From assembly GCA_019671135.1 (NCBI GenBank), contig JAHRHY010000020.1, positions 434,001 to 498,000 on the forward strand: a stretch of 64,000 bases of DNA, given 5' to 3'. The notes under the pieces were generated by a model that saw only the letters and a list, made by a program, of their open reading frames with translations, was not told the DNA's origin and ran no database searches. Positions within the stretch are counted from its first letter, which is position 1; every line of letters starts with the position of its first letter. This document shows, piece after piece, positions 1 to 11,767 of the stretch. Both the position numbers and the translations under genes were made by a program. The stretch comes from Linnemannia hyalina (lineage: Eukaryota > Mortierellomycota > Mortierellomycetes > Mortierellales > Mortierellaceae).

Positions 1-1542
1 AGACATCAGCGACAGCATTCTCCGCTACATCCCAAAGTCCGCCTCTGACCACAGCGAAAAATCGCATGAAGAGCTCGCCAAGCTGGCGGGCCCTCACATT
101 CAAACCATGAATGTCGAGCATTGGGTAATATTTGACGAAGTCATCGCCTCTGTCTCCACACCCGTCCGCCCCCAAAGGACCGACCTCTATTTTATTGACG
201 GACCAGGTGGCACCGGCAAATTCTTTCTCTACAACACACTGATTGAACAAATCAGTGGTGTTCTGAAAAAGAATGTTGTTGTCCTCGCGTCATCCGGTAT
301 AGCAGCTCTGATCCTTCATGGTGGACGCATTGCACACTCTGTCTTCAAGTTCCCCAATCCAGTTTTCAAAGACTCGACCTGAAATATCACCCGCGAGCAA
401 CAAGTCGGATCCATTATTCATGCGGCCGACCTCATCATCTGGGACGAGGTACCCATGATGCATCGAAATGTCTTTGAGTCTGTGGACCGGATTATGGATC
501 GACCCTTGGTTCCTTTCGGCGGAAAGATTGTCGTGTTCGGTGGTGACTTTCAACAGGTGTTGCCGGTGGTTGTTCATGGATCTCAGTCTCAAATCGAAGG
601 CGCATGTCTAAAGATGTCTGGCACCATTTGGCCCAAGGTCAAGGCACTCAAGCAAACTCGCAATATGCGAGTCATGGAGGACAAGAGCAGCTCTTTTTCT
701 TCCGTCGATTTTTTGCTACATGTGGGTGAAGGCAAGGAGCAGACATTTTCCTTGGCGACTCTGATGATTATATCAGGATTCCAGACGACATCCTTTTTAC
801 GCCACATGGACCCAATCTCAACAACGAGCACGAGATCCAACTTATCCGCACCATCTACCCCAATATCTCCATCGGCAACTTTGCACCTCACGACATCAAG
901 CGCACCGCTATTTTGACAACACTGAACAAGGATGTCAATTACATGAACAACCTCCCGACCACACTACTTCCTGGCAAGGCAACAGAGTACCTTGGCCAAG
1001 ACTCCGTTCCGGATTCAGATACCAACGGCGTCGCCAACTATCCTACAGAGTATCTCAACTCTTTGGACCCCACTGGATTACCTCCCTACTATCTGGTGCT
1101 GAAAGTTGGCATGCCCATCATTCTCCTCCGAAATGTGGACCAAAAAAAAGGACTCTGCAACGGAACTCGCTTGATCGTCCGCCGGCTCAGGCCACGCTGC
1201 ATCATGGCGACAATCCTAACGGGACCTTTTGCCACCGACTTGGTCTTCATCCCACGAGTGCCGATTTTAACAACAGACGACAAGTCCTCCCCGATCACAT
1301 TCAAGAGACGACAGTTCCCGGTCAGGCCTGCCTTTGCCATGACGATCAACAAGGCGCAGGGTCAGACCCTTGAAAATGTCGGACTCTATCTCCCTACTCC
1401 TGTGTTCACACACAGTAAGCTTTATATTTCTCTTTCTTGATGCGCAGACATCAAAAATGTCAAAGTTCTTATGATCCATGGCAGCATCCCCGAGCTTGAG
1501 GGCACATACACTAGAAGTGATGTCTATAAGAGAGTTCCGTAA
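1..1542 (+). pseudogene. Helitron Pif1-type helicase, broken C-terminal copy
   Basis: C-terminal half of a Helitron Rep-helicase. Visible helicase parts are the Walker A segment GPGGTGKFFLYN (about 206-241, where the usual GKS is GKF), Walker B IWDEVP (about 436-455), FGGDFQQVLPVV and the late motif INKAQGQTLENVGLYLP (about 1340-1395). Compared with copy B it has a TGC to TGA stop at 380-382, a 12-bp in-frame deletion near 491, a one-base deletion near 752 that shifts frame, and a TGA at 1438-1440 shared with copy B, after which the frame stays open to TAA at 1540-1542. It has no solo LTR. The 5' part is outside the window. It cannot make a functional helicase. Confidence 0.85.
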
Positions 1543-1800
1543 TCATACCCTACACCATAGAATCGATCAAAATGTTAAAAGAGTGAACAATGCTCGCCCG
1601 TTCTTTAGATCAGTCCTCTCATCCTTTTTGCTGGCTCATTTTTTTATTCCTAATATTATTTTCCCCCCTTTGAAGTCAAGACACATCCAAAATGAATGAG
1701 AAAAGACCCCAGGTCGGCAACACCTCTAGCCCTTACACGCCAAACCTGGGAATCGAGAAACCGGCGCAGCGTCCGCGGCGTAGCCGCGGCCACTTGCTAG
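1..1800 (+). mobile_element. Helitron A, 3' part
   Basis: The 3' part of a Helitron whose 5' end lies left of the window. Its terminus matches that of Helitron B: a hairpin at about 1774-1790 with 7-bp arms CCGCGGC and GCCGCGG around a GTA loop, then CTAG at 1797-1800, the classical Helitron 3' signature. The next base (1801) is the first base of Helitron B, so the two are joined head to tail with no spacer. The body is almost identical to 6940-9050 apart from the solo LTR present only in B. Confidence 0.85.
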
Positions 1801-2035
1801 TCTCATATACTAAAATCCACGAGGGATAAATCACATGATATACACAACCTTTCTGTAATTGCATAATTGCACAACCGCGTGGCGTCTCCATGCTTGACAT
1901 CATGTTATCGATAAGATTACCCCTTTTTTTAACCCACCCCTTCTTTTCTTTTACAACAACAAAAAACTGCAACAGAAAGCAACAAAAAACTGCAACAGAA
2001 GGAAGCAATAAACAACAACAGCAACAAAAAAACCT

Positions 2036-2240
2036 CCATCAGCATGGCATGGACAGACATGAGACATGAAGACGTAGCATGGCGATGGCATGGAGACATA
2101 AGAGGATGCGGACGCTGCATGGCATGGATACATAAGAGGACGCAGCATGGCATGGACAGACATGGCACATGAGGACGCAGCACGCACGAGGAAGCAGAAC
2201 ATGGACAGCCACGAGGACGCAGCATGGCATGGACAAGCAA
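2036..2240 (+). repeat. Degenerate minisatellite in Helitron B leader
   Basis: Imperfect repeats built on AGCATGGCATGGACA and GAGGACGCAGCATGG with AGACAT/ACATAAGA spacers. It lies between the 5' terminus of Helitron B and the first exon and has no convincing reading frame. Confidence 0.6.
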
Positions 2241-2445
2241 TCCTGTCAACAAACCAAGGTATGAATTCGAGGGCACACTTTTTTTGCTTTATTACGGGTC
2301 TCTCCTCCCACTCTCTCCTACTTTTTTTTAAATGGAAACTCTACCCTTCACTACCTCCACCTTTTTTACCATTATACTCCCGCTATCCCTATCATTATTG
2401 TCGCATCACATCCATTTTCCTCCTTCAACTTCATATCCTTCTACA

Positions 2446-5400
2446 ATGGTCAAACGCACTGTTGCAGGTCTCACTTTTGAAAACGACCCTGTCTTCTACA
2501 GTTCCAAGAAGGCCAAGCTCGACTTGAAGGGAGAGATGTAAAAAAAAATTGAGCTTTTTTTTTTGCGAGGATCAAGGATATTTTCTTTATTTCGACTTCT
2601 GATACTGTTTTCCCCCCTGACTCCAACAGTGAACTCATTCTGGAGAGAGAACGGTAAGAAAACTCTGAGTCCGACTCTTTCCCTCCCCCCTTTTTTTTTG
2701 AAAGAAAAAAGATGTGTACAGTGATGCATGGTTGTGACAACACACGTTAAACAAAAACCTTTTTTTACCTCTATATAGTCTTCGAGCAAAAGGACAATGT
2801 GCAGGTTGCAGATGGTTTGGCCACCTACGAACCAGTAACATACTTTGCCCAATGAATATCCGTAATGCGTCTAGGCAAGGCAACCTTTTTATTATCGCTG
2901 CGTTATTCATTGTGCCATGTGATTCTTCTCCCAACTAACATACCTTTCCCCCTCCCTTTTTTTTAACCTATAGAGTCAATGAGATGAGGATTGCATATAC
3001 TGCTCTATTCCCCCCACCCGACAAAACACCCCCAAACTCTTCTGCTGTCGTTCATTCTATTGGTACGGAGAACATGCGTTTCCCTGCTGCAGCTGACGTC
3101 CCTTCTGCAACAGCCAATGTATCTCTTGCGGCAGTCGATGCACCAAATGATGTTGATAATGGACAGGACACGAATGCTTCGTTTTGGTTGAAAAAATGCA
3201 CCAAATGTCCACTCTTTGGTCATTCGCGCCCTAGGAGCCACATGTGTCTGGAGAACCCTAATAACGCTCACAGGTGAGTATACTTCTTGACGTCATGCTT
3301 TTTTTTTCTATACATGGAAGTAACAACTAACAACTGACATTATTTTGGTTCAAAAATAATTATTATTTAGACGCGCATCGATGCTGCAGGAGTTTATCAT
3401 TCTTCATGGTCTCTCGGTTTCACCCTTTGGGGACTTGATTTGCCCCGATACCCCTCCTCCCCCTATTGCCAAGCGGCCATTCGCAGAGAACATGGTGTTT
3501 GGTGAAGATGTTGTTGCTCATCGTCATTATCTCGGCGCGAGGGTGCAGTGCAAATACTGCAAAGCACGGCTCTGGATCCAGGAGAGGGTGTTTTCATTGC
3601 GCTCCAACCCGAAGTTTTCAGTCTGCTGCTCCCAAGGTCGTGTCATTATCCCCAAGATCATGCCCGATCCAGATGGATTGATCCTGCGCCTTCTCACCGG
3701 TTCCTCTCCTGAGTCTGTTAATTTTCGACTGAACATCAGAAAGTATAACACCTGTCACTCCTTTGCTTCCGTCGGTGCCAAAGTCGATCCAGATCTAGCC
3801 AACGCAAGGGACGGTGTTTATTCGTACCGAATCCAGGGTCAAATGGTACATCTTCTTGGTTCCTTGCTCGCGTCGCCCGAATGTGAATCAGGATTCGCCC
3901 AGCTGTATATCCACGACCCTCAGGAACAGGCAGTCAAAAGGAACACCTTCTACAAGAATCAACTGGAGATGAAGATATTACTGCAGCTTCAGGAAATGTT
4001 GGAAAAATACAACTCCTTCTGCAAACTCTACCGGAGCATCAGGGAAAGGGAAAACGGCGTTGAGGAGATTCTGCAGTACACCATTGTTATCAAAAGCGAC
4101 GTTGACTTGAGGGGCCGGCAACTTCGACAATACGATATCCCAGCGACGGCTGAAGTGGCAGGTTTAATCCCAGGCGACCCCTCCATCAACCATCGCGATA
4201 TTGTCATGATGCACCGCGAACCCAAGGAAGGCAGGAAATATCATCGCATCAACGAGACCAACGCCATCTATGACGGAGTCTGCTACCCCCTTCTTTTCCC
4301 TTGCGGTGATCTAACGTGGTCATATAAAACCTACGACAAGCTCAAGTCAGCACCCCTTCTTAAACCTTCTCAAGAATTACAGGACCAGCAGCATCAGGAA
4401 CAACAAAGCTCCGACCCTGACTTTGGTGCCCAACTGGATGTATATACAAGCTCACTGGACGCGGCAGATATTGAGCTCGGACCCACTTCTCAATGGGATC
4501 AGCACGCCCCGCCACCAGCAGCACAAGTACCTTCGAGTCTCACCCCAAGCGAGTATCTGGCAGGACGATTTCCTTTGTTCACTGTCAACAACCCTCATAT
4601 GGATATCGACGAGGACGAGGACGACGCCCTTGCCCTTTCCCACCGTGATGGTCTTATGCCTGACGAGGAGGAGCCACCCGCCACCTCTGGATTTGTCTCC
4701 ATGCGCGAATATTACACATACCAACTTCAAGACCGCCCCATCAGCGACTCGGAACCGCGCTGTTATTTCTGGCTCTTTAAACGTCTGACTCAGCAATATG
4801 TTGTGGATCAGTACGCCAAAATCGAGTCCGACCGATTGCGTTACATTTCGACACATCAAGATGAACTCCTCACCGCCAATTACCAAGGTCTCGCTGATGC
4901 CATGACGGCTCAAGACGGCGAGTACAAGCAACTCCAGTCATCCACCGGCGAATCGGAAATCTCCAACATAACACGCCCGGTCATCCTGCCCTCTTCATTT
5001 ACTGGAGGGCCACGGCACATGCAGCAGCAGTTCCAGGATGCTATGTCCATCGTTCGTCGCTATGGAAAGCCAGATCTGTTTGTCACATTCACATGTAATC
5101 CGCACTGGCCTGAAGTGCAGGAGCATTTGTGTTCAGAACAAAACGCCACAGACCGTGCAGACCTAACAACCAAGACCTTTTTCTGCAAGCTCAAGTCTCT
5201 TCTCTCCGATATCCTGGTCGACAACATTTTTGGCAAGGTCATTGGATATTCATGGGTAGTGGAGTTTCAGAAACGCGGCCTCCCTCACGCACATCTTCTG
5301 TTGATTCTCCGGGACAAGGACAAGCCAAAGACCACCGCCGACTATGATGCAATTGTATCTGCCGAGCTTCCAGATAGGGTGACATGTCCTCTTGCGTTTG

Positions 5401-8400
5401 CCACGGTAACGCGGTCTATGATTCACGGGCCCTGTGGAGATCTTAATCCGAAATCTCCATGTATGAAGAACGGTGTCTGCTCGAAAGGGTATCCTCGCCC
5501 TTACTCCGCCAAGACCTTTGTTGCCGAAGATGGTTATCCCAGCTACCGTCGACGGCCGGGTGAGTCCTTCATGCTCAATGAGAAAAAAGAGATCGACAAT
5601 AGCTGGGTCGTGCCTCACAACCTTTGGCTGGCAACCAAGTACAACGCCCATATCAATGTCGAGATATGTTCTTCGGTCTCTGCGGTAAAATATTTGTACA
5701 AGTACCTCCATAAGGTATGTATTTTGTTCTAGCGTTTTTTATTATTAAAGGAAAAGAAACAATGGTGTGGCAGCACAAAAGTCAAAGAATCAATGGACTT
5801 ACATTATTTATTTATTTATTTTCGCAAGGGGCCGGACAGAGCCAAGATCGCCCTCGAAAAAGAGAAGAGTCTTCTATTTGCCTCCACTGATCAATCTTCA
5901 TCGTCGTCTTTTGCATCCACCAGCACCAGCACCATCATCAACGCCGCCACTGCTACAGCTACCGCCACCACCGAAGGCTCAATCACTGCACACCAAAAAT
6001 ATGCTGCAGCAAGTACGGAGGTATTTCTTTTGGGCATTTTTTTCCCTTGAAGTCTGACCATTGCAACTCCATGCTTGCTATTTTTTCTCACTCTCTACAT
6101 TTTTTTACCGTCATTTGTATATTAGGATCCTCCACGCAACGAGATTCGCGAATATCGCGATATGAGATACCTCTCTGCTCATGAGAGCATGTGGCGCATC
6201 CTGGGATATCCTTTGCACGGTCATTCGCCTGCTGTGCAACGTCTACAGGTCCACCTCCCAGGCCAGCACAACGTCACCTTTAACAGAAACGCGGATCTAC
6301 TTCATATCGCCCGCCGTAACAACGACAGTCAACTGATGGCCTACTTTAAGCTGAACCAAGAGGACAAGGACGCACATAAGTATACATACGCCGAGATTCC
6401 TGAACATTACACCTACGACCAAAGCAACCGCAAGTGGAACAAGAGAAAAAAGGACATCTTCAAGATTGCCCGGATCTACTTTGTCCACCCTAAGGACGGC
6501 GAGAGGTTCTGTCTCCGAGCTCTCCTTTTGAATGTCAAGGGTGCCACCAGCTTTGAATGTCTCCGTACCGTCAACAACACCCTCTGCGATACCTTTCGAG
6601 ACGCTGCCCTGGCCCTCCACCTTCTGGAAGACGACCGCGAGTGGGACCTCTGCCTTAAGGAAGCCTCCTATTTCAAGTTTTCAAAGTCGCTTCGCCATCT
6701 CTTTTGCATCATCTTGGTGAACTGTGCTCCCTCTGAACCCCGCAAGCTCTGGGACAATCACGCCATCTACATGTACGATGACATTCTGTCTTTTGGTCGA
6801 AAGAAAAATGCGGAGAGCAACAGCCCTCAGCCAGATGACGACGTCAAGATCGAGGCGATGAAGAATGTGTTGTGGGCCATTGACTCCAACCTCAAAGCAC
6901 TTGGATCTTCTCTGGCCGCCTTTCCCACTATGCCACAAGAGATCAGCGACAGCATTCTCCGCTACATCCCAAAGTCCGCCTCCGACCACAGCGAAAAATC
7001 ACGTGAAGAGCTCGCCAAGCTGGCGGGTTCCCACATTCAAGCCTTGAATGTCGGGCAGCGGGTAATATTTGACGAAATCATCGCCTCCGTCTCCATACCC
7101 ATCCGCCCCCGAAGGACCAACCTCTATTTTATTGACGGACCAGGTGGTACCGGCAAATCCTTTCTCTACAACACACTAATTGAACAAATCAGTGGTGTTA
7201 TGAAAAAGAATGTTATTGTCCTCGCGTCGTCCGGTATAGCAGCTCTGATCCTTCACGGTGGACGTACTGCACACTCTGTCTTCAAGATCCCCATTCCAGT
7301 TTTCAAAGACTCGACCTGCAATATCACCCGCGAGCAACAAGTCGGATCCATTATTCATGCGGCCGACCTCATCATCTGGGATGAGGCACCCATGATGCAT
7401 CGACATGTCTTTGAGTCGGTGGACCGGATCGTTCGACATATTATGGATCGACCCTTGGTTCCTTTCGGCGGAAAGATTGTCGTGTTCGGTGGTGACTTTC
7501 GACAGGTCTTGCCGGTGGTTGTTAATGGATCTCAGTCTCAGATCGAGGGCGCATGTCTAAAGATGTCTGGCACCATTTGGCCCAAGGTCAAGACACTCAA
7601 GCTAACTCGCAATATGCGAGTCATGGAGGACAAGAGCAGCTCTTTTTCGTTCGTCGATTTTTTGCTACATGTGGGCGAAGGCAAGGAGCAGACATTTTCC
7701 TTTGACGACTCTGACGATTATATCAGGATTCCAGATCATATCCTTTTTACGCCACATGGACCCAACCTCAACGACGAGCACGAGATCCAGCTTATCCGCA
7801 CCATCTACCCCAATATCTCCAACGGCAACTTTGCACCTCACGACATCAAGCGCACCGTGTAATAGGAGCAGAGCAAGAGAGAAGAGGCAAGGGTGAGGAC
7901 AAGGAAGGAAGACAAGAGCCAAGGAGGATAGCAAGGGAAAGAGACAAGAGGGTGTAGGGACAAGAGGAAAGGGCAAGAAGGAATGAGGTTTATTGTACAG
8001 AAGGGACAGGGTATTTATACGTCTATGGTATGAGGGATGATGGTGAGGTAATAATAACCAGGGGTAGTGTGTAAGACAGATACACAAGATATTAACAAGG
8101 AAGTAAGGAACAAGGCAGCCAAAAGCAGGAGGCAATCTACAATCCTGTTACACACCGCTATTTTGACAACATTGAACAAGGATGTCAATTACATGAACAA
8201 CCTCCCGACCACACTGCTTCCTGGCAAGGCAACAGAGTACCTTGGCCAAGACTCCGTTCCGGATTCAGATACCAACGGCGTCGCCAACTATCCTACAGAG
8301 TATCTCAACTCTTTGGACCCCACTGGATTACCTCCCTACTATCTGGTGCTGAAAGTTGGCATGCCCATCATTCTCCTCCGAAATGTGGACCAAAAAAAAG

Positions 8401-8792
8401 GACTCTGCAACGGAACTCGCTTGATCGTCCGCCGGCTCAGGCCACGCTGCATCATGGCAACAATCCTGACGGGACCTTTTGCCACCGACTTGGTCTTCAT
8501 CCCACGAGTGCCGATTTTAACAACAGACGACAAGTCCTCCCCGATCACATTCAAGAGACGACAGTTCCCGGTCAGGCCTGCCTTTGCCATGACGATCAAC
8601 AAGGCGCAGGGTCAGACCCTTGAAAATGTCGGACTCTATCTCCCTACTCCTGTGTTCACACACAGTAAGCTTTATATTTCTCTTTCTTGATGCGCAGACA
8701 TCAAAAATGTCAAAGTTCTTATGATCCATGGCAGCATCCCCGAGCTTGAGGGAACATACACTAGAAGTGATGTCTATAAGAGAGTTCCGTAA
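2446..8792 (+). pseudogene. Helitron Rep-helicase gene (RepHel), interrupted
   Basis: Rolling-circle Rep plus Pif1-like helicase that moves Helitrons. My gene model joins 2446-2537, 2630-2653, 2779-2861, 2976-3273, 3371-5714, 5829-6020, 6126-7857 and 8158-8792. Every phase fits and it gives about 1,800 codons. Zinc-finger segments CAGCRWFGHLR and CTKCPLFGHSR sit in exons 3 and 4, and a CKYCKARLW...FSVCC segment starts exon 5. Rep motifs: FVTFTCNPHWPEV (about residue 738), the HUH box GLPHAHLLL (about 803) and the two-tyrosine motif VKYLYKYLHK (about 940). Helicase: GPGGTGKS (about 1348), IWDEAP (about 1427), FGGDFRQVLPVV and NKAQGQTL. The gene is split by the solo LTR at 7858-8152, which adds a stop at once, and it has a TGA at 8688-8690 where related helicases have Arg (SLSRC). 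The Rep half looks intact. Confidence 0.85.
7858..8152. mobile_element. Solo LTR inserted in Helitron B
   Basis: A 295-bp insertion beginning TGTAATAGGA and ending TCCTGTTACA (9 of 10 bases inverted-complementary, TG...CA ends), flanked by the 5-bp duplication CACCG (7853-7857 and 8153-8157). Helitron A has the empty site with one CACCG at the matching position. It has no coding capacity but a TATA-like GTATTTATACG in the middle. Ends, size and 5-bp target duplication fit a solo LTR left by recombination of an LTR retrotransposon. A TIR-type MITE is the weaker alternative. Confidence 0.8.
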
Positions 8793-9050
8793 TCATACCC
8801 TACACCATAGAATCGATCAGAATGTTAAAAGAGTGAACAATGCTCACCCGTTCTTTAGATCAGTCCTCTCATCCTTTTTGCTGGCTCACTTTTTTATTCC
8901 TAATATTATTTTCCCCCCTTTGAAGTCAAGACACATCCAAAATGAATGAGAAAAGACCCCAGGTCGGCAACACCTCTAGCCCTTACACACCAAACCTGGG
9001 AATTGAGAAACCGGCGCAGCGTCCGCGGCGTAGCCGCGGCCACTTGCTAG

Positions 9051-10268
9051 TCTCTCTAAAAAAATAAGGAAAAGTTTGTATATCACGTGAGGGCGGAGCC
9101 CGAACTAAAAATGTTGTGAGGGCCGTGGCCCTCACCAGTATCTTGCGCGTAGCGCCAGCGCGAAGCGCCTGTGTCTTGCGCGAAGCGCCAGTATTTTGTG
9201 AGCGAAGCGATCGATGGTCACGGGCAAGGCCATCAAGAGTATCTTGCGCGAAGCGCGCCAGTGTCCTGTGAGCGCAGCGAGCGTACGGGCACGGGCTAAG
9301 AGGATATGAGGGCGTAGCCCGAATCAAGGGGCTTTGAAGAGGATGTGAGCGCAGCGAGCAATGGTCACGGGCGCGCGCCCTGGCGCGACAATCGAAAGTA
9401 TCTTGCGCGAAGCGCCAGTATGTTGTGAGCGCACGGGTACGAAAGGGAGAAGATGATGTGAGGGCATAGCCCGAACCAGAGGACCTTTTTTGCGCCAAGC
9501 GCCCGTACTTTGTGAGCGAAGCGAGCAATGGTCACGGGCAAGGCCATCAAGAGTATCTTGCGCAAAGCGCGCCAGTATCCTGTGAGCGCAGCGAGCGTAC
9601 AGGCACGGGCTAAGAGGATATGAGGATATGAGGGCGTAGCCCGAACCAGTGAAACTTTCTTGCGCAAAGCCCCAGTACTTCGTAAGGGCAAAGCTGTAGC
9701 TGTCTGATACCTGTTGCCGCCTGCGGCAAAAGGAAGCGACCGCTGGAGCGTGGCCGTCTGGGCCATCTAGCGCGAAGCGCCAGTATGCTGTGAACGACCC
9801 TTTTCGCAAGCCTACTAAAAAGCAAGAAATCCTCTGGCGTGATGTAGAGCAAAGGGCAGTCAAGGATATCTTGAGTATACTGCGAGTGAGGCTGACCCGA
9901 GAGAATAATGAATACAAACAAGGCCAGGGGGATGGCTCCCCAGCTACTAAGATGACTATCTAATAAAGGAGGTCAGCTGGGCCCAGCTGGGACCAGGGAT
10001 ATTATTCTTTAAGGCACAACAGGAAACTCGACAGGTATGAGCTCTACATTCCCCAAGCATGCCATTGGCCACAGGTAGTTGTGAAAAATTTACAGTCACA
10101 CTACACTTGAAAAAGGAAAAAGGTAATAGGCAAGTGGCACCCGTATCTTTAAACGAGTCTTCTTTCAAGACCCTTCAAACACCCTTCAAAGACCCACACC
10201 CCCCTCACCCCAGACCCCTTATATCAACTTCCGGCACCCGTGGCATCGCCCACGGGCAACCTTTCTAG
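9051..10268 (+). mobile_element. Helitron C, non-autonomous, hairpin-rich
   Basis: Begins TCTCTCTAAAAAAATAAGG directly after the CTAG of Helitron B and ends at CTAG 10265-10268. About 10 bases before that is a hairpin with arms CCCGTGG and CCACGGG (about 10237-10256). The next base is T. It has no supported gene. The right flank matches the unknown repeat, whose other copy near 43,569/43,570 shows the uninterrupted A|T target. This 1.2-kb element therefore looks like the last member of a Helitron concatemer inserted into that repeat. Confidence 0.75.
9095..9790. repeat. Array of short GNA-loop hairpins
   Basis: About 20 small inverted repeats alternate with short linkers such as AGTATCTTG and GTGAG. 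Examples are GGGCGGAGCCC, GCGCGTAGCGC, GCGCGAAGCGC, GGGCGTAGCCC and GAGCGCAGCGAGC. Many have a GNA three-base loop closed by G-C pairs (GCGAAGC type), a loop known to give very stable DNA mini-hairpins. The terminal hairpins of Helitrons A, B, E1 and E2 use the same cap. Six-frame ORFs here are by-products. Confidence 0.75.
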
Positions 10269-10791
10269 TGTTAAAAATACTATAGGAATCTCAGAACTTA
10301 CCCCTGTAACGTGACTTACGCACTCTGAATCATCTCTGTTTCTGATGTTTCTATCTTTTTTTCTTCTGTATCTTACTTACTCTGATCTTTTTCGTTTGTG
10401 TTTTCCTCTGATCTTTTTTTTTTGTGTCTTGCTCTGATTTTTTTTTCTATGTCTTACTCTGATCGTTTTTTTTGGTGTCTTACTCGGATCGTTTTTTTGG
10501 GTGTCTTGCTCTGATCTTCTTTTTTCTTCTGTGTCTTTCTGATCTTTTTCTTTCGCTCTGCTTCTTCCTCTTTTAAATTCATCTAACAAGGACAACGCAC
10601 GTCAATCGACACCTATTATTTTTTCCTTTCTTTCTTTTCTTTCTTTGGGCAACAACGACAATTATTCAGCGCACCTACCTCTTTTTTTTACAACAACAAA
10701 TAAGGGGTCCCTATCAGCAACAACCACGCCTGCATTCCCTCTTTGATGCGTTTGCCTCTTTTCAATTCTGTTTTCGACTGTTTTTCTTGAT

Positions 10792-11386
10792 ATGACCGAC
10801 ACTGTTGCTTTTGATGCTCTTTGCAATGACTGTGCTCAGACAGCTACTGATTTTTTTGCGGCACAGAACAATGAGTAAGTGTTTTTTCATGTTTCTACAT
10901 ATGCGTGTGTGTTTTGAGTGTATGGCTTTTTTCTAATAACGGACTCTTTGCATGTGTTTGTTATTTTTGTGTTTTAATAGCGTCTATCCTATCGATTCGG
11001 TATCTACTGTAATCGGATTTGAGCCGCGTGGTCCAAGGTCTGAGTTGGAGTCGTCCTCAGATTCCTTATGTAATGATTCGTTAATCGGATTTGCGCCGCG
11101 TGGTTCAAGGTCTGAGTTGGAGTCGTCCTCGGATTCCTTATGTGATGATTCGTTAGGGTACGATAGATGGTGGCAAGAATGCCAAGAAGACATGTGGTAT
11201 AAATTGGACCTTGATTTTATTATGATGGGCCGGGAGGAGGAGGAGGAGGAGGAGGAGGGGGGGGAGGTTGACGCTGCCTATGATGAGTATCTTGAATATG
11301 AATGTGGCATGATCGATAGTGCGATCGAATTATTTGTATCTGTTTCTGCACAAACGGCCCAAATGGATCTGAAGATGGATGGCTAA
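10792..11386 (+). CDS. Unknown two-exon acidic protein, copy 1
   Basis: Exons 10792-10874 and 10981-11386 with a GTAAGT...AATAG intron give 162 residues. The start is the first ATG (MTDTVAFDALCNDCAQ). The middle has a duplicated segment, GFEPRG.RSELESSSDSLC then GFAPRGSRSELESSSDSLC. A run of eight or more Glu follows, and the C terminus is SAIELFVSVSAQTAQM. The copy on the minus strand at 42370-42879 keeps the same splice sites, phase and most residues but only one of the duplicated segments. Conserved splicing and frame in two diverged copies argue for a real gene. There is no recognised domain; two Cys near the N terminus (CNDC) are shared. The high acidity could suit a protein-binding role, but the function is unknown. 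Confidence 0.7.
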
Positions 11387-11767
11387 GATCTGGTTACATC
11401 CAAATAGCATAATGTTCGCACAAATTAAATTGTCAGGGTACAGCATATGTGAGTATGTGTAACGTGTATTCGTATGTGCTTTTGCATTTTCGCACGGGTA
11501 CCGAAAAATAAAGGGTTGGTGCGAAGGGAAGCGGGGTGTGATTGAGCATTGGCCGTATCCCAATTTTTTTTCTTCTATTTCTGTTGGTTGGTGTATATTG
11601 GTATGTGAGTTGGTTTGATCCCATCCACTCTTTTTTTTTTTCCTATGCGCATTCATTTACACTTTAGCTGTATTCAAGGCAGGCGGATGATGACGGCGGC
11701 GAGCGTTGGCTTGCGTGTTGGTTTATTTTCAAACTTTTTTTTCTGTTTATTTTTGCGGTTGTGTTTA

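Larger units (their letters stand above)
1801..9050 (+). mobile_element. Helitron B, near-complete autonomous Helitron
   Basis: A 7,250-bp Helitron. The 5' end is TCTCATATACTAAAATCC at 1801, directly after the CTAG of Helitron A. The 3' end carries the same GTA-capped hairpin (about 9024-9040) and CTAG at 9047-9050. Inside are an AT-rich leader, a degenerate minisatellite and one multi-exon Rep-helicase gene on the plus strand. The element is damaged by a solo LTR at 7858-8152 and an in-frame TGA. It is followed without spacer by element C, whose 5' TC starts at 9051. Confidence 0.85.

Noticed and set aside
9051..10000. Overlapping minus-strand ORFs of 100-197 residues
   Set aside because: Their peptides repeat FRALRARY- and ARDHCSLRS-like blocks created by the hairpin array; no protein family is evident.
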